In this document: piece by piece, positions 1-12,519 of the stretch
Position numbering within the stretch: position 1 is the first letter of the stretch
Layout of the letters: every line of letters starts with the position of its first letter
From: Acorus gramineus
Taxonomy: Eukaryota; Streptophyta; Magnoliopsida; Acorales; Acoraceae
Reading direction: 5' to 3'
Length of the DNA: 64,000 nucleotides
Assembly: GCA_030737835.1 (NCBI GenBank)
Contig: CM060853.1
Location: 9,136,134-9,200,133, forward strand
Notes under the pieces: generated by a model
Database searches by the model: none
Told to the model about the DNA's origin: nothing
The model's input: only the letters and a program-made list of their open reading frames with translations
Program-made: the position numbers and the translations under genes

Positions 1-1494
1 CAAGTACAAACAAGATAGGAAACAAACAACTTAGAAAAACCAACCTAGCCAAGATTTGCAGTAGAAGAGGTATCTATTTGAATCTCGACTCTGAATAAAC
101 ACCAGCCCACACTATTCTCAATCTCAAATTTATCCCCTGTGAATAATACGTGACTTACCTGTACAAAATCAACCGTAATCTTTTATGCACCACACAATCA
201 CCTCCCAAATGTTCTCAACATCCAATGTTGCACCTTTGAAAATGATGTGATTCCACATCAAGCAAACCACCTAAACCACAGCTAAAATATATGGGTGTGA
301 TATTTTTTCTTTCACACTTCTGCCCCCTTTTTTCTCAAGCCCTTTCCTGCCTCCCACATCCCCTCTAGAGTAGAGAAGCTCAGTCTTAGACTAGTGGCGT
401 AATCAAGCACACTCCAATTCTGATGAACAACCGGATACACACAAATGATATGCTCTGTAGCACACAGGAAACCGGTTCTAGGGGCACCCATTTTGCTTTA
501 TAAATCTATTAGCAGCTTGGACTCTTAGCAGAACTTTAATGCCCCATATGTCTTTTTTTTGGGCGCCACGACGTTCAATCTTTGATGATCTTGCCTCCAC
601 CAAGAGTAACATCTCCTGATGAAGAACCCCTCCCTCGAGTTAGGCTTTAATGACCACTACCCATCAAAATAGGTTGACAAGATTAATATTCGGACATGGT
701 TTTCTTAGTGCGTGTTGGGCCACTAAGTATCTTTAGATATGCAGTGTATATAATTTTTAATGAGTGTTGTTGGGCTGGTATAATCTGGAATGCCATGTTT
801 AACGTGTGAACTTATTCTTCATATTCATACGGTCTATATAACTTCCAATTGACATGTCTTATTGTTAACTTCTTTTTGCCATTGGACTGCCCAATCGAAT
901 TCATAGTGACACTCATAATTGTCAATATTGTTCTGATATGCGGTATGCAGTTTGCGTGCGGCTGGGTTACCGCATGTAGTATATGTGGTTTGTGGGAGTA
1001 TATGCGGTTCTGTAATTTTTTATTAATAAAAATTAAAAAATGAATTATTCTATAGTGATGAATTATAAGCAAGAGTTAATAAGATGAATTTCTGCCTAGA
1101 TATATACTGCCTGATAGTGAGTATACAAAGTTAATGAGGTATATAAGACTATATTTAGAATGGTAAACACAACTCATTGTAACACACTCTTGTAATTATA
1201 TGAGAGTGCCAGGTTCGTATTGTTAGAACCCGACAATGAAGCTTCTCGAGCCCTCTACATCCACCTTTACCGAGAGACATATGGAGTCGCTCACCTGACC
1301 ATTGTCCGATCAATCGACCTTGACAGAGAGAGTAACCAAAAGAGAGACCCCTGGAAACTTCAAGACCCCCCTCATCGTCTCCACTGTAAATACCCCCTTC
1401 AATTCCCCACCTCCGCCACCAAAGCATTGTTTCAGATTTCCAAACAAATCAAAAGGTTCCGTCGCATTCTCTCATTTTCTTCTCTCAATCAAAG
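1..1494. other. AT-rich flank without a recognisable gene
   Basis: I see no exon of BTAF1 or any other gene here, only short open frames without family resemblance. Around 930-1010 is a patch with repeated 'atatgcgg'/'ccgcat' words, resembling those at 1820-1910 and perhaps belonging to the same small repeat family. Immediately upstream of the heat-shock pseudogene, GAAACTTC at 1354-1361 fits the core of a heat-shock element (GAAnnTTC), so the pseudogene may have kept some promoter sequence. The stretch may be a large BTAF1 intron or true intergenic DNA; the window cannot decide. Confidence 0.5.
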
Positions 1495-1732
1495 ATGTCG
1501 TTGGTCCCATACATCTTTGGCCACCGAAGCAACGTCTTCGACCCCTTCTCCCTCGACGTTTGGGACCCCTTCGACGCCTTCCGCTCCATTGCCGAAACCG
1601 CCGCCTTCGCCGACGCGCACATTGACTGGAAGGAGATGGCGGAGGCGCACGTGTTCAAAGAGGATCTGCCGGGGCAGTGCCGAAGGAGGAGGTGAAGAAG
1701 TCGGAGGTCAAGGCCATCGACATCTCTGGCTG
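1495..1732 (+). pseudogene. Truncated class I cytosolic small heat shock protein (HSP20) pseudogene
   Basis: The first 60 codons from ATG 1495 read as a plant class I small heat shock protein: [20 protein letters not shown] at the N terminus, then DVWDPF and the start of the alpha-crystallin domain ([14 protein letters not shown]). After LPG the frame runs into arginines and a stop at 1695. A one-base frame change instead gives [18 protein letters not shown] and a stop at 1730-1732, which resembles the family's KKEEVKVEVED...LQISG segment. The rest of the roughly 90-residue alpha-crystallin domain is missing, including the GVL and IxI parts needed for oligomers. Normal members have about 150-160 residues. 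It lies about 550 bp upstream of the first visible BTAF1 exon on the same strand. A chaperone function is very unlikely. Confidence 0.85.
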
Positions 1733-2282
1733 AGCGTCTATGGATGTCCGGGGATGACCTGTTTAACATATCTATTCTTGTGCGCTCGCTTAAACGGGCG
1801 CACATGAGGGATCGGGTCGCATATGCTGCCTGAACCCGCATATACCCGCCTTTTTGCCCAGGTGGTTCGGTCGGTTGACCGAACCACCGTGCAGCCGCAT
1901 ATGTGGCAGCATGGGGCGCTTTTCTAAACATTGATGAAGATCCCATTCAATTTAAGAATTTCGTAACATTGGTCCTGATAAACTCCAATTTATGGCTTCC
2001 TTCCCACTAATTATGTCCACTCCAACTTGTTCCAAAAAAATAGGATTTTGTGTAATAAATTAAGCACTTGTATGTTAAAAAAAAACTTCCCATACAATAT
2101 AATCACAGAACTCCTAACATTTATCTAAACTTGTGTGATTTGATATCAATTTTAACTAAATCTTATCTAAGTCCCAGATTTATGTGTTCCACAACTTCCA
2201 TTTTGTGATGGACTATAATCATTTATTCAAGTTTCCTGTGTTATTTTATTGCCTTTGAAATAATACCTGTCAATCTCTCCAG
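1733..2282. other. Non-coding stretch with GC-rich hairpin before first BTAF1 exon
   Basis: Homology to the heat shock gene stops at about 1732. The next 200 bp are GC-rich and contain a perfect inverted repeat at 1861-1888, with 12-base arms GGTGGTTCGGTC and GACCGAACCACC around a 4-base loop. Nearby words gcatatg, cgcatat and gccgcatat recur. This looks like a small MITE or the end of one, and may have caused the truncation of the pseudogene. From about 1940 to 2282 the sequence is AT-rich and ends in a pyrimidine tract plus AG, fitting the 3' part of a BTAF1 intron. Confidence 0.5.
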
Positions 2283-5200
2283 GAAATGCTTGATGATTTG
2301 CTTGGATGCATCCTTCCTTCTTGTAAAGTTGGATTGGAGGATCCAGATGATGATGTTAGAGCAGTAGCTGCTGAGTCCTTAATACCTACAGCTGGTGCAA
2401 TTGTTACCCTTCAAAGCCAGGCTTTGCATTCAATTGTTATGCTTCTTTGGGATATTTTACTTGACTTGGATGACTTGAGTCCATCTACTAGCAGGTATTT
2501 GCATTCTTATTTTGCCAGCATTAAGGTATTCTAATAACATTAAATTTGTGAGCCAGGTTGTTCTGACCTTGGAGCCTCAAGATTTGAAACATCATCATAT
2601 ATCTAGATAGTATCAGTCACATCCATTACCAAGATGTTTCATATGATATGATAGAATTTAATGTGCCATATCAGGATACATTCTTATTTTTTTTACACGG
2701 ATCATACATTGTAGCTATCTTACAAAACTCCTAAAAATATTCCCCTCTGTAGGGCCTATACTAGAAAACATAATCAAAGAATCTAAGGCTGACATAATTC
2801 TGACCAAGTTTTATGCATCTCATAAATTTATTAGAGTGGTGGAATTATGGGATATACAACTGGGGATAACTGAGGTTACGAATGGATATATTGATCGAAA
2901 CATCAATGTTATTTCTACCAGTGATGGTGGAGGCAGAAAGCATTTCCTTATGTGGTCATGAAGATATATTCATCACCTGCTGATGATTGCCACATATATG
3001 ACCTAATGGCATTGAATGGCCAAGCCATTAACATAAGGAACCACACACCTGTGCCATATATTATCTAGAAAAGAGTGAATTTCTAGATATGCAAACCATT
3101 CAGTTCAACGTATGATGTTTTCTATTAAGAGTTGTTGGCCCAATATTAAACTTGACCAGCAGAGTTGAGGCAGGAAAGCCCTGTGTGGTTAGGAATAGTG
3201 TTGTAATGGTACAAGGGGTAATACCGAGCTCTTCATTTTCAACCTATGATATGATTTTCTTGAGGAAAAGTATGATATAAAATATCAAATTATATATTTA
3301 ACAGATAATAATGGTGTTATTACATATGCTACAATATTGCATATCATGAACTCCTCTTTGTTGAGTAATCTCATTCAACCAATTCATCTACTTCTGTAAA
3401 GGTTGTGATCAACGAAAGTCATAAGAGGACAAAAAATGCGTCTGCGAGAGACAAGATTGAGGCAAGTGCTCAATCATGCCAAAGAGGGGTTTTAGAATGG
3501 AGTGGTTTTCCTCTCTGATGTTCTGCAATTTTGATGGGTGCAAGTGGCTTTAGAGTTTAGAGTGGATGTACCCTTTCTTAATTTATATTGTATAAGCATG
3601 TTTCATTAGCATTTGTGATCTTGTCTCAGGTTGAAACTTAATTTTTAACAGTGAAATATCTGAAATGTCTTCTTTTTTAAATATCTGAAAAGTTGTTCTT
3701 CATGTTGCAGCGTGATGAATTTGTTGGCTGAAATATATTCCCACCCAGAGATGCTTCCAAAAATGTTAGGAGAAGGCAATGCAGTTGAAAAGGAGTTCGA
3801 TCTCAATGAATCAATTCAAGTTGATGAACAAGGTGATGGGAATAAATATGAGGACAATCCATATGTTTTAGCAACCCTAACTCCACGTTTATGGCCATTT
3901 ATGAGACATACTATTACATCAGTTCGCCATTCTGCTATACGTACTATGGTATGTCTTTTTCTGTAGTCTATTATTTCATTGAGCTGCCTCCAATTTTCCA
4001 TCCTCTGGTCAAGCAAATTCCGTTTTTTCCTTATAGGTTTTATTTGTGATAATAAGCTACTGAGGAAATAAATTCCTGTAGGAACGCCTTCTTGAAGTTA
4101 ATTGTAGACAGACGTTCTCTGATCCCACAGCTTGTAATTTCTGGCCTGCTTCGATTTTGGGTGATGCTTTAAGGATCTGCTTCCAAAACCTGCTTTTGGA
4201 AGCAAATGAGGATATTCTTCGTTGTTCAGAGAGGGTGTGGAAGCTCCTTCTTGAGGTGGCTTGTCTTCTGTCCAACTTACATTGGTGGATTGTGGTTATA
4301 GACATCTGTTAGTTTTTTAATTCTCTGATAATCTAATAATGATAAATTTGGTCTCAGTGTCCAGGGCAGGATTTGGAAGCTGCTGCAACATTGTATTTTT
4401 CATCATGGGTGCAGCTCGTTGCCACTCCATATGGTTCTCCCTTGGATTCTACAAAAATGTTTTGGCCAGTAGCTCTGCCACGGAAAAGCCATTTTAGAGC
4501 CGCTGCTAAAATCAGAGCTGCTAAGCTTGATAATGAATACCAGAGAAATCTTGTCTGTGATTCTGCCAAGGAAGCACAGGAGACAAGTGGTGATGTTTCT
4601 GCAAATTTTACTAAGATAATTGTTGGTGCTGATAGTGAAAGGTCGGTTACCCGTACACGGGTGGTTACAGCAACAGCATTGGGTATCTTTGCATCCAGGC
4701 TGCCTGAAACTTCGCTGCAATTAGTAATTGATCCACTGTGGAATGATCTCAAAGCGTCATCTGGAGTCCAACGGCAGGTAGTTCCTTTTTCATTTTTCCA
4801 TTTCATCATAATTTTTTTTTCTATGAATATTACCAATAGTTAAAACGATCATTCTATCAGGTGGCTTCCATGGTTCTCATGGCATGGTTCAAAGAACTTA
4901 GGGTTGTTGATGCTCCTGGAGTACTTGAAAGTGTGGTAAAATTTATGGAATCTATTAGACAATGGCTTTTAGATTTGTTGACATGTACGGATCCAACATT
5001 TCCAACAAAAGGCTCGCTGCTTCCTTATGCTGAGCTATCAAGAACCTATGCGAAGATGCGAAATGAGGCCACGTTGCTTCTTAGTGCTGTTGATTCATCC
5101 TCAATTTTCAAGAATGTTCTGTTAAATGTCAGCCTGAATGTGGACGCACTAAATGTTGATGATGCAATTAGTTTTGCATCAACACTTTCTTTGCCAAATG

Positions 5201-8200
5201 ATCATAATAGTGGAGATGAAACGAATGAAAGACAGACTTCTGATGATATAGAGTTGTCAAAGCAGCGCCTTCTGTCTACGTCAGGCTACTTAAAATGCGT
5301 TCAGGTTTGTATTCTAGATTAGCAACTGACTGGATAAGGCTGGTTGTATGTTCAAGTTACTTTGTCTTGTTATGATCTTCCAAATATGTACTTTCTGTTT
5401 ATACTGGTTGAATTATCATCAACTTAATTAGTTGTTTGTATACCAAATTGCCATTTGCTTCCCACTTTGTGTTTGATAATTTTTTTGTTTTATTATTACC
5501 TGCAGAGCAATTTACACATTACCGTCTCGGCTCTGGTTGCTGCTGCAGTCGTCTGGATGTCAGAGCTACCATCCAAGTTAAACCCCATCATTCTCCCTCT
5601 GATGGCTGCTGTCAAAAGAGAGCAGGTTTGAATATCTGAATTTCTTTGAACTGAAAATTCTGCCTATGAAGAGTTATTTACCTTGTCATTTTCTTAGCTT
5701 TTCATTTAAATTTATATCCAGGAGGAAATTCTGCAACAGAAGGCAGCAGAGGCACTTGCTGAGCTTATTTTTCGCTGCATTTCAAGAAAGCCTAGTCCAA
5801 ATGATAAGTTAATTAAGAATCTTTGCAGCTTGACATGTATGGATCCCTGTGAAACACCCCAAGCAGCCCTTTTGAATTCAGTGGAAATGATTGAAGATCA
5901 AGATTTGTTATCTTTTGGAAAGTCTACCAGTAATCAGAAGACAAAAATCCATATGCTTTCTCCTGGAGAAGACAGATCAAAGCTTGAAGGCTTTATAAGC
6001 AGACGTGGATCAGAACTTGCATTAAAGCATTTATGTGAGAAATTTGGTGGTGCATTGTTTGACAGACTTCCAAAATTATGGGAGTGCCTTACTGAGGTTC
6101 TCAGATCTTGTATTCCTGGAGAAGATCAAGTTATGTCAATAATTGATAATATCAAGGATCCACAGATCATAATAAATAATATGCAGGTTGGTTTTCTCTT
6201 TTCTCCAATTTTTTTTGTTTGAAAAAAAAATGATTTTTGTTGATCTTTCCTGATGGATTAAACTTAAATTCAGCTTTTTGTAAAAATGTTGTGATACTAA
6301 CTTATTGGTTGCCTTTCCTTAATTGTAGAATACATTTGTTAATTATACAGTATATCCTGCCTTATGGTTTGAGTCTTGACTTATATGAATGTGGCTTCCC
6401 ATTTGTCATCATTTGTGATCTGCATATAAAAATTTTAGCTTTTCTGCAGATAATACGTTCACTTGCTCCCATGCTGGATGTATCACTAGAGCCCAATTTA
6501 CTTACACTTCTTCCATGCATCATTGGATGTGTGCGACATTATCATGTTGCCGTTAGATTAGCTGCTTCAAGATGTCTGACCACTATGGCGAAGGCAATGA
6601 CGACTAGTGTGATGGGGATTCTAATTGAAAAGGCCATTCCAATGTTGGGAGATTCTTCCTCTGTTCATGCCAGACAAGGGGCTGGCATGCTTGTTAGTCT
6701 ACTTGTAAAAGGCTTGGGAGTGGAACTGGTGCCATATGCACCTTATCTTGTGGTTCCTCTTCTGAGGTGCATGAGTGATTGTGATCATGCTGTGAGGCAG
6801 AGCGTGACACGTAGCTTTGCCTCCCTTGTACCCCTTCTGCCACTTGCAAGAGGTCTTCCTCCACCCACTGGACCAAGTGATAGTTTGTCAAGAAGTGCTG
6901 AAGATTCTCAGTTTTTGGAGCAACTACTTGATAACTCTCATATTGATGATTACAAGCTTTTCACTGATTTGAAAGTAACTCTAAGAAGGTATGCACATGC
7001 CTTGTTATGTTTTCCTCTTTGATTTGGTTGCTCCGTTTAAATTTATAAATGTTAATTTGCTTGAGATTATTTTTGTCTAAAAAAATAAAAATAAAATAAA
7101 TAAATAAATAAAGTGGTTATGTAATATTTTTGTAGAACTTGTAGTGATTACCTTGAACGCACACCAATGATGTCATTTAAACTTTTACCCAGGATAAACT
7201 GGATATCAATATGCTTATGAGCATTGTATTTTAGTTATTGTCTCTGAATTGAATAATGCTACTCAGGAAGGTGATGGTTATCATTATTTCCCCCCTCTTT
7301 TGTTTGTTTATTCCTATCCGTCGATTGTTCTTATTAGAAGATGGTGTATCATATTCTCGTAACAGCATAGGATTGGAGATTAGTATCTAAATTAGAAATT
7401 AACTTCCTATATAATCTTAGGCTGAAAAATAATGTCATACTTATACCTGTTCATTACAGACTTGGTGGTCTCTAGTGTATTTTTCCTCTAAGTTCCACTA
7501 CTTTTTCTTGGATATAGGTACCAACAAGAAGGTGTCAACTGGTTATCTTTCTTGAAGCGTTTCAAGCTTCATGGCATTCTATGTGATGATATGGGCCTTG
7601 GTAAAACGCTTCAAGCATCGGCCATTGTAGCTTCTGATATTGCAGAACGACGTGGTTGCAAAGATGAGAAAGACCCCCTATCATTGATTATTTGTCCATC
7701 TACATTGGTTGGACATTGGGAATACGAAATAGAGAAGTTCATTGACATTTCAATAATGACTCCCCTACAGTATGTTGGTTCTGCTCAGGAGAGGGCATCA
7801 CTTCGTAAACAGTTTGAGAAGTATAATGTTATTATAACATCATATGATGTTGTTAGGAAAGATATTGATCATCTTGGACAGATTAATTGGAATTATTGCA
7901 TTCTAGATGAAGGGCACATTATAAAAAATTCGAGGTCCAAAATTACTGGTGCAGTGAAGCAGCTAAAAGCTGAGCACCGCCTTATACTGAGTGGCACCCC
8001 CATCCAGGTTGGTTGTTTCCCATAATACTGCATGCCAATTTTCTATTATGCCAAAAGTTCTGCTGAAAAATTGATATCATTTACCTTTCATGTCTTTCAG
8101 AACAATGTGTTGGAACTGTGGTCCCTTTTTGACTTCCTTATGCCGGGGTTTCTGGGGACAGAGAGACAGGTAGGTTTTACACATTATAAAGTAATATGTA

Positions 8201-11200
8201 ATTCATCTCATATCTGCTCTTTCAATTGTTGAAGTTATTTTGTCAATCTTTAGGCCTTTAGAATGCGTGATGGTGTGATACAATATAAATTACTCTTCTA
8301 TATGGTGTTCACTCCTGATAATCTTGCATGGTGCATTCAATTTCTGTGATCCTTTGAATTCTATTTGTGGTTGTTCATAAGTTCAAATGCTGTTAAGTAT
8401 ATGGACATTGTGTCCATAAATATTGAGTGGCACCATATAAAGCTTATGTGGAAATGAAGCCATGATGTTCTTGTGTATTTGTTTATCATGTCAAATTATG
8501 ACTCATCAGTTGCATGCCACCAAAGCTATATAGCATGGGCAGAATGAGTTCTCTAAACTTTGTCAAAGTTGATGATTGTGCACTGGTTTTACAGTTCCAG
8601 GCCACCTATGGAAAACCATTGGTGGCAGCGAAAGATTCCAAATGTTCTGCCAAGGATGCTGAAGCAGGAGCTCTTGCTATGGAAGCATTACATAAGCAGG
8701 TAATATTTTTGTAAACTATTTTGTGTGTTATTTTATTTTTCCAATACTATGCCATTTTGCATTTCTAATGCTTCTGGTCTGCAGGTTATGCCATTTCTCC
8801 TTCGACGGACCAAAGCTGAAGTTTTGTCTGATCTTCCAGAGAAAATTATTCAGGACAGATACTGTGATCTAAGTCCTATACAACTAAAGTTATATGAACA
8901 ATTCTCCGGCCCTGATGCCCGAAAAGAAATTTCCAGCTTAGATGAAGTTAATGGAACGGGTACAGTAGAAGGGACCGGCCCTTCCCCTAGAGCCAGTGTT
9001 CATGTCTTTCAGGTTAGGGATCATCAATTTCATTATAAATGAACAAATTTCAAATTTTTTTGTTGCCCCGCATGCATTTATCTTCATTTTTTGTATTGTA
9101 GGCACTTCAATACTTGCTTAAGCTTTGTAGCCATCCGTTACTTGTCCTTGGGGAAAAACCTCCGGAATCTATCTTTCCTGGATGTGCTGACATCGTTTCG
9201 GAACTTCATGAAATACACCATTCTCCCAAATTGGTTGCTCTCCAAGAGATATTGGAAGAGTGTGGAATAGGAGTTGATTTAGGTTCTGACAGTGCTGCTG
9301 CTACTGTTGGGGAGCACCGTGTTTTGATATTTGCTCAACACAGAGTATGTTATTAATTCTTTACATGGATTTGATTTTTTGTAGTGTCTCTTCTGTTCAT
9401 ATCATTTACCATCTATCATGCTCATTTTGCAGTCCTTTTTAGACATTATTGAGAAGGATTTGTTCCAAGCACGTATGAAGAGGTGAGTGACATTTAAAGA
9501 GGGTTTATTGTCCCTTTTTTCAATCAGTTGTGTCAATGTGATAATTTCTCATGCTGCATATTTTCATATGTGAAATATGATGTTTGTGGAAGAACAAATC
9601 AGAAAAAATACAGAAAAACTGACATTGCATGTTTTAGGTGTCGCATACTTAAGCATGATCATTCAATAGGTTTGGTCCTGGGCTCCTGGATTTCTACTAA
9701 GATATAAGCAAGTGTATGATGAATTGTAGAGTGCAATCTTGCTCTAGGTTGAATATCTGGGTTGGATTGGGACTAAATATTTTATTCTGTCTCTTTTAAT
9801 CTGTCTTGTAAGTAGTAAGCATTAACATTCATTGATATAAATTATAACTTTACCTATCATAACAAATCATTTAGCGTCATATATTTACTTATTATAACAT
9901 TAGTAGATTAGACTTTGATTATAATTCATTTATAGTCAATCATATCTTAATTTCTCAATATCTAGATTTAGTTTCTTGTCTACTTGGCTCTCTATGTTGC
10001 ATCTCATGTTGGCTATCTATCTAATAGTGTGAAATTTTGCTTATCTATCAGTGTCACATATTTGCGGTTGGATGGTTCTGTTGAACCAGAAAAGCGTTTT
10101 GATATTGTGAAGGCTTTTAATTCCGACCCAACTATTGACGTGCTGCTGCTCACAACGCATGGTAAGTTTGACTTATTTTGCTGGTAAATTGAACAAAAGA
10201 GGAAGTTCACTTACATATCTGTAACTGCAGTTGGTGGGCTTGGCCTGAATCTCACATCAGCCGACACCATCGTTTTTGTGGAGCATGATTGGAATCCAAT
10301 GAAAGATCATCAGGTATGCTGTATCTTCCACATAGACTCTTTTCCTTGTAGATTTATTTATATCTTCTTTTCATGTCATGACAGTAATGGAATATAGTTT
10401 TTTCCGTTTGTCCTTTGAGTGTAAGTTGTCATGACAGTGAAGGAATATAGCGTTGTTCGTTTGTCTTTTGAGTGTAAGATGTTAATTATTTGTACGTCCT
10501 TTTTTGGTCTTTTGAAGAACATATCTCTATCTCTCTGTTAGATTTACAACCAGGTTTTACGTGTTGATTTCTGCAGTGATTGTGTTAGACTATCCACCGT
10601 ATGTCCTCTGGGTTTTGCTTTCAAAGCTTGTTGTGTATGCCCATTTGGGTGTGTATTCAAATGTAAATTCTAAAGGGATAGTTGAATAGGACTTGTAAAT
10701 CTTACACCCAAGGTGTTGACATGGTAGTTAAAATAGTTGTGGGAATCCCTAAAAGTCTACATTTCTGCCAAACCTTCCATTGGGATGACGGAGTGAACAA
10801 GAATGCCCAACAAAATTCATCATCCTTCTCTTATTTTGTTTCATTATATTTACTTTTACCTGGCTATGTATCACAACTTTATTTACTGTTATAATGAAAT
10901 TCGGTGTTATGTAGCCTGCTGGTTCGTGTGTGTGTGTGTTATTATCATCATCATCAACTTTTCATTGCCTGTAAAAGAAAAAAGTTCACTGAAAACATCT
11001 CCAATGAAAGATGCATCCCAGGCCTCTCTTTGGAACAGTGCTATGCAAGGAGTTGTGCCGCCACTGTTGCCATACAATTGAAATCAAAATCATAGCGTTA
11101 CTTTTTTCAAAATCATTGGACGATTTCTCTGCTCTTTCATGTTCATTCAAGTGTGATGTTACATTTTCTTCTGTCATTGTTTCTAATACAATGTGCAGGC

Positions 11201-12519
11201 AATGGACAGAGCACACAGGTTGGGCCAGCGCAAGGTTGTGAATGTTCATCGCCTCATCATGCGAGGAACATTGGAAGAGAAAGTCATGAGTTTGCAGAAG
11301 TTCAAGGTATCAGTCGCCAACGCGATCATCAACGCAGAGAACGCGAGTCTCAAAACTATGAACACAGACCAGTTGCTTGATCTATTCGCATCGGCACCAA
11401 CAACCAAAAAGGTTGGTTACCCAGTCTTCACTGCCGGCATCGTTTTAATAGCATCTATAGATCATGTACAAGGACACAATACGACGTAGAGACAGCGACA
11501 CAATAAATCTTGAAAATAAGGACACAGACCCTGCAAAGACACGACAATTAATAATTGAATAAATAGTATATGACACCTTCATAAACTACAAAAAAAATTG
11601 AAATAATTACAATGGTGTGTCAACTATCAGTTGGTGGGGCTTGGTGAGTTGGCTAGCACTATGGGTATGCTGCTTCCCATTGGTGCGTGTTCAACTCCCA
11701 CCCTCGACTTACCCAGATGTCGATATGGAAACTTTCGAGTGGGTCGGTGCGGACACCCGGAGGATTAATCCTTGCCTCGAAGGGTTTGGGATACCTTTGT
11801 TAGCAAAAATAACAAAAAAAAAAAAAAACAAAAAACTCTCAGCTGCGTGAAGATTTTACCATCAGTTGGTTTTATGTGAGCATAAACTTTACAAAGAGTT
11901 ACTAAGAAAAAAGGTTACAATATTATGCTCATAAGTGTTGCTTGTCCACACCACACCCATCATGCATCACTTTTTGGATTCAAGGTCTATGCATTTATGT
12001 AAGACGGATGTATGTAAATTTATATAATGGATTCCTAGATAAAAAAGAGTTTTATTACGGAGTCCTTTTTTTAATTTCACGAATGATGTATACATTTATA
12101 TGAGTGCGTATATATGTTCATATGAAAGTTGATTTATTGTTAATATGTGATTTATATAATCAAAGATAAAAATGATCAAACTAGATTTTTTTTTTTTAAT
12201 AATTTGATAACTTAAGCTAATTTTAAACATGGCCGAACAACATGTTCATTTAAATGTGTGCTTCTTAGAATAGCATCCACACACCTTATCTATTTGTTTC
12301 TGAACCAATTTATCACTATATGCTAACTCCCACTTGCTAATACAGGGTGCAATTCATTCGAGCAATCCTGATGGAGATGCTGACGTGGAATCGAAAGTAA
12401 CACCTGGTGGGAAGGGCCTGAAAGCCATCCTCAGTGGACTTGGGGATCTCTGGGACCAGTCTCAATATGCTGATGAATACAATCTTGACCAATTCTTATC
12501 AAAGCTCAATAAAGCTTGA
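2283..12519 (+). CDS. BTAF1: BTAF1/MOT1 TBP-associated Snf2-family ATPase (3' part of gene)
   Basis: BTAF1/Mot1 uses ATP hydrolysis to remove TBP from promoter DNA in the nucleus. Eighteen exons join in frame to 1458 codons: 2283-2494, 3711-3948, 4082-4255, 4358-4777, 4861-5304, 5506-5625, 5722-6186, 6450-6988, 7518-8007, 8101-8169, 8595-8699, 8785-9012, 9102-9344, 9433-9482, 10052-10161, 10231-10313, 11199-11411, 12346-12519. Visible residues 1-865 are HEAT-repeat sequence (for example LEDPDDDVRAVAAESLIP). The Snf2 core follows: Walker A DDMGLGKT at 894-901, the Mot1-typical DEGH box at 1001-1004, RLDGS in the helicase C lobe, and motif VI AMDRAHRLGQ at 1331-1340. The C-terminal tail ends LDQFLSKLNKA. 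Plant orthologues have about 2050 residues, so roughly 590 N-terminal residues, including the first TBP-binding HEAT repeats, lie outside the window or have been lost. No frame break is seen. Confidence 0.95.
10377..10482. repeat. Two-copy 53-bp tandem repeat in BTAF1 intron
   Basis: Two slightly diverged units begin catgacagtaatgg (10377) and catgacagtgaagg (10430), each ending in tttgagtgtaag. They lie within the intron 10314-11198, so they do not affect coding sequence. Confidence 0.8.
11625..11836 (+). mobile_element. SINE-like tRNA-derived retroposon in last BTAF1 intron
   Basis: The head contains a polymerase III-like box A region (gagttggctagcactatggg) and a box B-like word (gtgttcaactccc) about 40 bases on. 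The body is moderately GC-rich against the AT-rich intron, and it ends in an A-rich tail at 11814-11836. The word atcagttgg occurs at the head (about 11626) and again near 11861, and may be a target-site duplication, although it lies beyond the A tail. It sits within intron 11412-12345 in the same direction as the gene. Confidence 0.55.

Noticed and set aside
6237-6450. Extension of BTAF1 reading frame upstream of 6450
   Set aside because: The frame is open by chance through intron sequence; the acceptor TGCAG at 6445-6449 and homology start at IIRSLAPML.
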